Source of the DNA: Chelatococcus caeni
Lineage (GTDB): Bacteria > Pseudomonadota > Alphaproteobacteria > Rhizobiales > Beijerinckiaceae
DNA: 64,000 nt
Assembly (NCBI RefSeq): GCF_014196925.1
Contig: NZ_JACIEN010000008.1
Span: 1 to 64,000 of the forward strand
Direction of reading: 5' to 3'
This document shows positions 58,764 to 64,000 of the stretch, one piece after another. Position 1 is the first letter of the stretch, and every line of letters begins with the position of its first letter. Under the pieces are notes generated by a model. It saw only the letters and a program-made list of their open reading frames with translations. It did no database searches and was not told where the DNA came from. The position numbers and the translations under genes are program-made.

Positions 58764-59960
58764 TTACGGCCGCCGCGGCCAGGAAAAATCGTCGACCCGG
58801 CCCTGTTTCGGCTGCGGCACGTCGCCGAGGATGAACACCCGCTCGGCGAGCTGGTCAACCTGGCCCGCACCCGCCGGCGCCGAGACGAGGATGCCGCCGG
58901 GCGCCGCGTCCGGCGCCGTGAGCGGCAGGATGGGCCCCGCCACGGGCTTGCTCGACACGGAGATGAGGCCGTTCGGCTCGGGCAGGCTCGGGATGGAGGC
59001 ATCGATCATGCGTTCGATGGGGTCGCGCATGTCGAGGCCGGGCACGCCGTCGTGCAGCGGCAGCAGCGCCTGCTGGATGCCGCCGTGCGCATCGATCAGC
59101 CGGCGCAGCACGAGCGCCGCGAAATGCGCCGCCTTGCGCGCGCCCGCCTTGGTGAAATGCACGCCGTCATTGGTGCGCAGGCGCGCGTTCTGGCCGTTCA
59201 CATCGGGCCCGAAGGCCGAGAAGCGTCCGTCGGCGTCGAGGAAGGCCTCCCAGATGTCGACATACTGGCCGCCGGCCGCCGTCACGCGCTCGCGGAAGAT
59301 GGCGTTGAGGGCCAGCATGTCGGCCGACAGCCGCTCGCCCTTCATCGGCGGCAGGCCTACCCATACGAGCGGTATCCGCTTCTCGCCGAAGGTGCGGATG
59401 ATCTCGTCGACGCGCATCGTATAGAGCGTTCGCCATTCGGCCGTGCCGTGCTCCACCTCCCCCGCCGGGGTGCGGAAGGCCTGCCGGTCGTTGGCGCCGA
59501 TCATCATCACGCCGATCGACACCCGCTCGGGATTGGCGACGAGCTCCTGCACCGCCTTGGGCCAGTCGTAGAAGTCGCTGCGCACGAGCCCCGTGTCGCC
59601 CTTGGCGCGCGAATAGATCGCGACGTCGGCGGCTTCGGCCAGCGTTTCGGCGAGCCCTTCCGTCAGGAGCTCGGCGAGGGAATCGCCCATCACGACGACA
59701 TAGGTGTCGACCTCGACGCGCGGCGTGCGCTCGGCGACGCCGCGCTGCTCGGGCACCGCCCGCGGCACCGTCTGGCGCGGCCGGGCGGCTGCGGGCCGGG
59801 ACGACCGCCGCGGCACCTGCTCCATCTGCGGCGGCGGCTTCGGCTGGAAGATGTTATTGAGGAAGCGCGTCAGCGGATCCTGCTGGGCGTGCGCGACCGC
59901 CGCGGCGAAGATGCATCCCGCCGCAACGAGAATGGCAACGATGAGGCTGCGTCCCGGCAT
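58764..59960 (-). CDS. SGNH/GDSL hydrolase (DUF459), secreted
   Basis: A 398-residue protein. Residues 1-26 form a signal peptide (LIVAILVAAGCIFAAAVAHA), then there is a Pro/Arg linker and a DUF459/SGNH fold: MGDSLAELLTEGL near residue 90 (nucleophile Ser of GDS block I), YSRAKGDTGLVRSDFYDW, MMIGANDRQAF (Asn of block III), and DGVHFTKAGARKAA near 265 (block V His). Such periplasmic enzymes may trim peptidoglycan or acyl groups; the substrate is unknown. The C-terminal 120 residues are low-complexity. It is followed on the same strand by the transglycosylase gene at 60003-61337, upstream in transcription by 42 bases. Confidence 0.87.
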   Translation of the reverse strand: MPGRSLIVAILVAAGCIFAAAVAHAQQDPLTRFLNNIFQPKPPPQMEQVPRRSSRPAAARPRQTVPRAVPEQRGVAERTPRVEVDTYVVVMGDSLAELLTEGLAETLAEAADVAIYSRAKGDTGLVRSDFYDWPKAVQELVANPERVSIGVMMIGANDRQAFRTPAGEVEHGTAEWRTLYTMRVDEIIRTFGEKRIPLVWVGLPPMKGERLSADMLALNAIFRERVTAAGGQYVDIWEAFLDADGRFSAFGPDVNGQNARLRTNDGVHFTKAGARKAAHFAALVLRRLIDAHGGIQQALLPLHDGVPGLDMRDPIERMIDASIPSLPEPNGLISVSSKPVAGPILPLTAPDAAPGGILVSAPAGAGQVDQLAERVFILGDVPQPKQGRVDDFSWPRRP

Positions 59961-60002
59961 CGCCCGTTTCCCGCCCCGGCCGCAGCCGGGGCCGGATTCA
60001 TG

Positions 60003-61337
60003 CTATCGCGTCTGGCGCAGTTGCGCCAACAGCCGGTTGTCGGCATGGCCGTCGGCGATAAGGCCGCGGCTTTCCTGGAAGGCGAAGATCGCGTCGCGCG
60101 TCTGGGAGCCGATGCGCCCGTCGACGTCGCCGATGTCGTAGCCGCGGCTGGCGAGATGCCGCTGCACCTCCTCCCGCTCGTGCTTGGCGAGCGGCGCCTG
60201 GTCGGTGGGCCACGGCGTCTGGATCGGCGCGCCGCCATAGAGCCTGTCGCCGAGGTGGGCGACACCGAGGGCATAGGCGTCGGAATTGTTGTAGCGCTTG
60301 ATGACGTCGAAGTTCGCCGTCACCAGGAAGACAGGCCCGCGCGCGCCCGCCGGCAGGAAGAGGCGCGCCTCGCCAGCTCCGGAGAGCGGCCGCCCGTCGA
60401 CCCGGCGCACGCCTTCCGACGCCCAGGCGGCCAAGGACTTCTTGTCCCGGCCGTAGCGGAAGCCCGACGGCACCTTGACCTCGAAGCCCCACGGCAGGCC
60501 CGGCTGCCAGCCGTGCTGCTTGAGATAGTTGGCGGTGGAGGCGAGCGCATCCGGCACCGAGGTCCAGATGTCGCGGCGCCCGTCGCCCGTGAAGTCGACC
60601 GCGTAGCGCATGAAGCTCGACGGCATGAACTGCGTCTGGCCCATGGCGCCGGCCCACGACCCCTCCATGCGGTCGGGGCTGACGTGCCCCTGCTGCAGGA
60701 TGACGAGCGCCGTCAGCAGCTCGTTGCGGAAATAGTCGCCGCGATACTTCGCTTCGGCCAGCGTCGCGAGGGCGCGCACGACGTAGTGCGAGCCGGTGAA
60801 GCCGCCGAAATTCGTCTCCATGCCCCAGACGCCCATGACGACCTTGCGGTCGACGCCATAGGTGCGCTCGATGGTGTCGAGGGTGGAGGCCCACTGGCGC
60901 GTCATGGGCGTGCCGCGCTCGAGCCGGTTCTGCGACACGGCCGAGGCGAGATATTCCCACACCGGCTTGACGAACTCGGCCTGCTTCTTCGTGAGCGCGA
61001 TGATCTTCTCGTCCTGCGTGACGCCGGAGAAGGCCGCGTCGTAGACGGAGCGAGAGACCCCGCGGGCCTGGGCCTCCGGCCACAGGGCGGAGACGAAGGC
61101 GCGGAAGGACGGGGATGGCGCCCCCTCGCCGCGCGAGAACTTGGCCGGGGTCCGCGGCGCCGCGGGGGTGACCCGCTGCTCGGTCGGCGCATAGGGCGTG
61201 ATGCTGCCGACGGACATCACGTCCGCCGAGGCGCAGGAGCCGAGGACGAGGCTGACGGCGAGCGTGGCAAGCAGCGCCCGCCTCCTGCCGTTCCCTGTCG
61301 CGAGGCTCGTCTCACCGTCCCTGCTGCCATGCCGCAT
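60003..61337 (-). CDS. Lytic murein transglycosylase (MltB type) lipoprotein
   Basis: A 444-residue enzyme. Its signal sequence ends with lipobox-like LVLGSCAS. The lytic transglycosylase domain spans about 75-350 (SLT_2/MltB family): GVWGMETNFGGFTGSHYVVRAL contains the catalytic Glu, followed by WAGAMGQTQFMPSSFMRYAVDFTGDGRRDIW. A PG_binding_1 domain ends the protein (EVQRHLASRGYDIGDVDGRIG...). It cuts glycan strands at muramic acid. ATG 61337 is chosen; a start at 61385 is also possible. The SGNH gene follows by 42 bases in the same direction, suggesting one wall-remodelling operon. Confidence 0.92.
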   Translation of the reverse strand: MRHGSRDGETSLATGNGRRRALLATLAVSLVLGSCASADVMSVGSITPYAPTEQRVTPAAPRTPAKFSRGEGAPSPSFRAFVSALWPEAQARGVSRSVYDAAFSGVTQDEKIIALTKKQAEFVKPVWEYLASAVSQNRLERGTPMTRQWASTLDTIERTYGVDRKVVMGVWGMETNFGGFTGSHYVVRALATLAEAKYRGDYFRNELLTALVILQQGHVSPDRMEGSWAGAMGQTQFMPSSFMRYAVDFTGDGRRDIWTSVPDALASTANYLKQHGWQPGLPWGFEVKVPSGFRYGRDKKSLAAWASEGVRRVDGRPLSGAGEARLFLPAGARGPVFLVTANFDVIKRYNNSDAYALGVAHLGDRLYGGAPIQTPWPTDQAPLAKHEREEVQRHLASRGYDIGDVDGRIGSQTRDAIFAFQESRGLIADGHADNRLLAQLRQTR

Positions 61338-61437
61338 GTCGGATCCCCGTTTCGAACCGCGGCCGAAGCCGCCACGCATACGCACTCAACTCCACTAGCT
61401 CGCGCGATATGGTTGCAAAATCGTTGACGGAACGGCT

Positions 61438-62427
61438 TCAAGCCGCCGATTGCTGGGCGAGCCGCTTCTCCCAGGCAAGGGCCTGGGAGACGATCACGTC
61501 GAGATCGTCGTAGCGGGGCTGCCAGTCGAGCAGGGCGCGGATGCGCGAGGCATCCGCCACGATCGCTGCCGGATCGCCCGCGCGGCGTGGCGAGAGCTTC
61601 ACCGGGAAATCGACGCCCGACACGCGCTTGACCGCCGCCACCACCTCGAGCACCGAAAAACCCTTGCCGTAGCCGCAGTTGAGCGTCAGGCAGCCGCCAC
61701 CCGCCCTGAGGTGCGCCAGGGCCGCCACATGGGCGCGGGCAAGGTCCGACACCTGGATGAAGTCGCGCACGCACGACCCGTCCGGCGTCGGATAATCGGT
61801 GCCGAAGACCTCCAGCACCGGGTGCTGGCCGAGGGCGGTCTGGCACGCGACCTTGATGAGGTGGGTCGCCCGCGGGGTGGATTGCCCGATCCGGCCCGCG
61901 GGATCCGCGCCCGCGACGTTAAAATAACGCAGGATGACGTGGTTGAGGTCGTGCGCCACGGCCGTGTCGGCCAGCATCCATTCGCTGACCAGCTTGGAGC
62001 GGCCATAGGGCGAGACCGGCGCCGGGGTGAGGTCTTCCGACACGGGGTTGGCGGTGACGTCGCCGTAGACCGCCGCGGTCGAGGAAAAGATCATGTGCCG
62101 CACGCCGGCCCGCACGCTCGCCTCGATGAGGTTGCGGGTCTTCCCCGTATTGGCGAGGTAATAGCCGAGCGGGTCGGCCACCGATTCGGGCACCACGATC
62201 TTGGCCGCGAAATGCGCGATCGCATCGATGCCATATTCGCCGATCAGCCTTGCGACGAGGTCCTGATCGCCCGCATCGCCGCGCACCAGCACGGCTTCGC
62301 GCGGCACGGCCTCGTCAAAGCCGGTCGAGAGGTCGTCGAGCACGACGACACGCTCCCCCGCCTCCACGAGCTCGAGAACCATATGGCTGCCGATATAGCC
62401 GGCTCCGCCGGTCACCAGGACGCTCAT
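61438..62427 (-). CDS. galE: UDP-glucose 4-epimerase
   Basis: A 329-residue short-chain dehydrogenase-like epimerase that interconverts UDP-glucose and UDP-galactose. Nucleotide motif VLVTGGAGYIGSHMV, DDLSTGFDEAV, the catalytic Ser/Thr and YxxxK in SSTAAVYGD...YGRSKLVSEW, and RYFNVAGADP are all present. ATG 62427 gives the canonical N-terminus, with a GGGATGGGGG ribosome site; the longer frame to 62553 is rejected. It is divergent from galU with 215 bases between, so envelope sugar synthesis is grouped here. Confidence 0.96.
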   Translation of the reverse strand: MSVLVTGGAGYIGSHMVLELVEAGERVVVLDDLSTGFDEAVPREAVLVRGDAGDQDLVARLIGEYGIDAIAHFAAKIVVPESVADPLGYYLANTGKTRNLIEASVRAGVRHMIFSSTAAVYGDVTANPVSEDLTPAPVSPYGRSKLVSEWMLADTAVAHDLNHVILRYFNVAGADPAGRIGQSTPRATHLIKVACQTALGQHPVLEVFGTDYPTPDGSCVRDFIQVSDLARAHVAALAHLRAGGGCLTLNCGYGKGFSVLEVVAAVKRVSGVDFPVKLSPRRAGDPAAIVADASRIRALLDWQPRYDDLDVIVSQALAWEKRLAQQSAA

Positions 62428-62642
62428 GCCCCCATCCCTTTCCTGCGCCAGGCCGTCCCGCTGGCGCAGGCCCTCCGGCTCCGTGGAACTATTGACAGAC
62501 CGGCTGCGTTCATTCGTCAATCGCTTTACGCGATTGACACGTTCGCCGGTCAATATCGGCGAACATCTCGTGCGGGCACGGCCATGGCAAGAGAGGGCGC
62601 CGGGCCGTGTTTCTTGTTGTGCCCTCCAGCCCCTGGGGTTCC

Positions 62643-63533
62643 ATGAAGAAGCCTATCCGAAAGGCCGTATTTCCCGTCGCAGGCCTCGGCACCCGCTTTC
62701 TGCCCGCCACGAAGGCGATGCCGAAGGAGATGCTGACGGTCGTCGACAGGCCGGTCATCCAGCACGTGGTGGACGAAGCACGTGCCGCCGGCATCGAGCA
62801 TTGCGTCTTCGTGACGGGCCGCAACAAGGGCGTCATCGAGGACCATTTCGACAGCCAGTTCGAGCTGGAGCGCACGCTCGAGACGCGTGGCAAGACCAGG
62901 GAACTCGAGCAGCTGCGCCGTGACCTGCCGGGCCCCGGGCAGACCAGCTTCACCCGCCAGCAGGGGCCGCTCGGCCTCGGCCACGCCGTCTGGTGCGCGC
63001 GCGACATCGTCGGCGACGAGCCCTTCGCCCTCCTGCTGCCGGACATGCTGCACCTCGGCGTGCGGCCCTGCCTCGCCGAGATGATCGAGGCCTACGAGGC
63101 CCACGCCACGGGCGGCAACATGATCGCCGTCTACGAGGTGCCGGCCGACCAGACGCACCAGTACGGCATCACCGGCGTCGGCGAGGCGATCGGCAACGGC
63201 AAGGTCTATCCGATCACGCAGATGATCGAGAAGCCGGCCAAGGGCACCGCCCCCTCCAACCTCGCCATCTCGGGACGCTACATCCTGCAGCCGGAGATCT
63301 TCGACCTGCTCGCGCGGCAGGAGCGCGGCGCCGGCGGCGAGATCCAGCTGACCGACGCCATGATCACCTTGTCGAAGTCGCAGCCGTTCTTCGCCACGCG
63401 CTTCGACGGCGACATCTACGACTGCGGCTCCAAGCTCGGCTTCCTCGCCGCCAACGCCGCCTATGCGCTCTCGAACCCCGAGCTCGGCGCCGACTACCGC
63501 CGCGATCTCGAGGCGCTGCTCGCCAAACGGTGA
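62643..63533 (+). CDS. galU: UTP--glucose-1-phosphate uridylyltransferase
   Basis: A 296-residue nucleotidyltransferase that makes UDP-glucose from UTP and glucose-1-phosphate. Signatures are [64 protein letters not shown], and [14 protein letters not shown] near the end. The start at ATG 62643 begins with the typical Met-Lys-Lys. It is divergent from galE and shares its intergenic region; downstream are the palindromic repeats at 63553-63785. Confidence 0.96.
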   Translation: MKKPIRKAVFPVAGLGTRFLPATKAMPKEMLTVVDRPVIQHVVDEARAAGIEHCVFVTGRNKGVIEDHFDSQFELERTLETRGKTRELEQLRRDLPGPGQTSFTRQQGPLGLGHAVWCARDIVGDEPFALLLPDMLHLGVRPCLAEMIEAYEAHATGGNMIAVYEVPADQTHQYGITGVGEAIGNGKVYPITQMIEKPAKGTAPSNLAISGRYILQPEIFDLLARQERGAGGEIQLTDAMITLSKSQPFFATRFDGDIYDCGSKLGFLAANAAYALSNPELGADYRRDLEALLAKR

Positions 63534-63552
63534 GCGAAGCCCCTGTCGCCAG

Positions 63553-63644
63553 CGTCATGCCCGCGCTTGTCGCGGGCACCCACGCCATGAAGCTCGTGCG
63601 GGGTTGAAAGGCGTGGATGGCCGGGACAAGCCCGGCCATGACGG
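63553..63644. repeat. Palindromic repeat element, copy A
   Basis: It begins CGTCATGCCCGCGCTTGTCGC and ends CCGGGACAAGCCCGGCCATGACG; the terminal arms are inverted, with inner CCCACGCC/GGCGTGG arms. It is the same element as at 58573-58728 and as copy B, which starts 142 bases further on. Confidence 0.75.
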
Positions 63645-63694
63645 GCGGAGAGGTTGTGCTACCCGCCCCATTCCATTTGCGAACTTGTCTCGGC

Positions 63695-63785
63695 CGTCAT
63701 GCCCGCGCTCGTCGCGGGCACCCACGCCGTGACGCTCGCGCAGGGGTGAAAGGCGGGGATGGCGGGGACATGCCCGGCCGTGACG
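63695..63785. repeat. Palindromic repeat element, copy B
   Basis: A second copy in direct orientation, 142 bases after copy A, with the same start CGTCATGCCCGCGCTCGTCGC and ending CCCGGCCGTGACGG. Several arms have point changes, so the two copies are not identical. No gene is supported in 63534-63942. Confidence 0.75.
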
Positions 63786-63942
63786 GTGGAGAGGCACGCG
63801 CTTCTCGCTCGCACTTTCGCGCTGCGCGAACGGGCGGGCGGTCAATGCGCTTGACCATGACGGCGGCAGATCGTGGAGCCCTTGGTATGGCCGGCCGTCG
63901 ACAGCCGCCGCAGGCGGCGGCACCCCGCCCCCCCGGCGAAGC

Positions 63943-64000
63943 TCACCGCTGCAGGCGCAACCCGACGAGGAAGATGTTGGCGGTGTAGTCGTCTCCCGGC
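63943..64000 (-). CDS. C-terminus of a probable outer-membrane beta-barrel protein (partial)
   Basis: Read from the complement, the window end encodes AGDDYTANIFLVGLRLQR followed by a TGA stop at 63943-63945. Alternating hydrophobic residues ending a chain in this way are typical of the last strand of an outer-membrane porin. Only 18 codons are visible, so this assignment is tentative. Confidence 0.4.
   Translation of the reverse strand, partial: PGDDYTANIFLVGLRLQR

Overview
The window is high-GC DNA from an alphaproteobacterium, most likely of the order Hyphomicrobiales (Rhizobiales). The evidence is the set of alphaproteobacteria-only families (RcdA, CpdR, GapR, TrcR/DUF1013, DUF1192, DUF1244, DUF882, DUF1036, aa3-type CoxIV), the split pntAA/pntAB/pntB genes and several CtrA-type TTAA-N7-TTAA boxes. 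I cannot name the genus from sequence alone.

Layout. Positions 1-7.8 kb are the tail end of a P2-like (contractile-tail) prophage in the order sheath, tube, E/E', tape measure, U, X, D. A Dam-type methylase lies upstream of the sheath gene, and a programmed -1 frameshift joins E to E'. At 7.8-8.1 kb there is a short junction with direct repeats and a GC-rich palindromic repeat. From 8.1 kb onward the genes are ordinary chromosomal ones: an ABC exporter, rpmE, rcdA, a candidate sRNA with a CtrA-like promoter, DUF1192, an ECF42 sigma factor with its DGPF/YCII partner, trcR, prpE, a TauE exporter, a GDPD and an acyl-CoA synthetase (8-20 kb); two divergent DUF465 genes, purEK, rpsU, a TPR lipoprotein, a hydrolase, the pnt transhydrogenase operon with a CoxIV-like gene, an ABC1 kinase and an M3 peptidase (20-32 kb); a TacA-like sigma-54 activator, an L,D-transpeptidase, a DUF882 protein, gapR, DUF1244, an EamA transporter and the glycerate kinase/DUF1036/pyruvate kinase run (32-43 kb); rpmJ, tRNA-Val, cpdR, an N-formylglutamate amidohydrolase homologue, an MFS carrier, an inositol-phosphatase-family gene, a lysophospholipase-like gene, an hsp20 with a probable RNA thermometer and a threonine aldolase (43-51.5 kb); and gltBD, an SGNH protein, a lytic transglycosylase, galE, galU and repeats (52-64 kb).

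How the parts fit. Five homologues of Caulobacter cell-cycle regulators (RcdA, TrcR, a TacA-like activator, GapR, CpdR) are scattered over 34 kb with three CtrA-like boxes. One box stands in front of a short transcript that appears to be an sRNA with exposed anti-Shine-Dalgarno motifs. Cell-envelope genes (L,D-transpeptidase, DUF882, MltB-type transglycosylase, galE/galU) are interspersed. Central metabolism is represented by transhydrogenase, GOGAT, purEK, PrpE and pyruvate kinase.

The items most worth checking are the CtrA-box sRNA, the ROSE-like thermometer of hsp20, the E/E' slippery site, the ECF42 autoregulatory promoter and the nested palindromic repeats.
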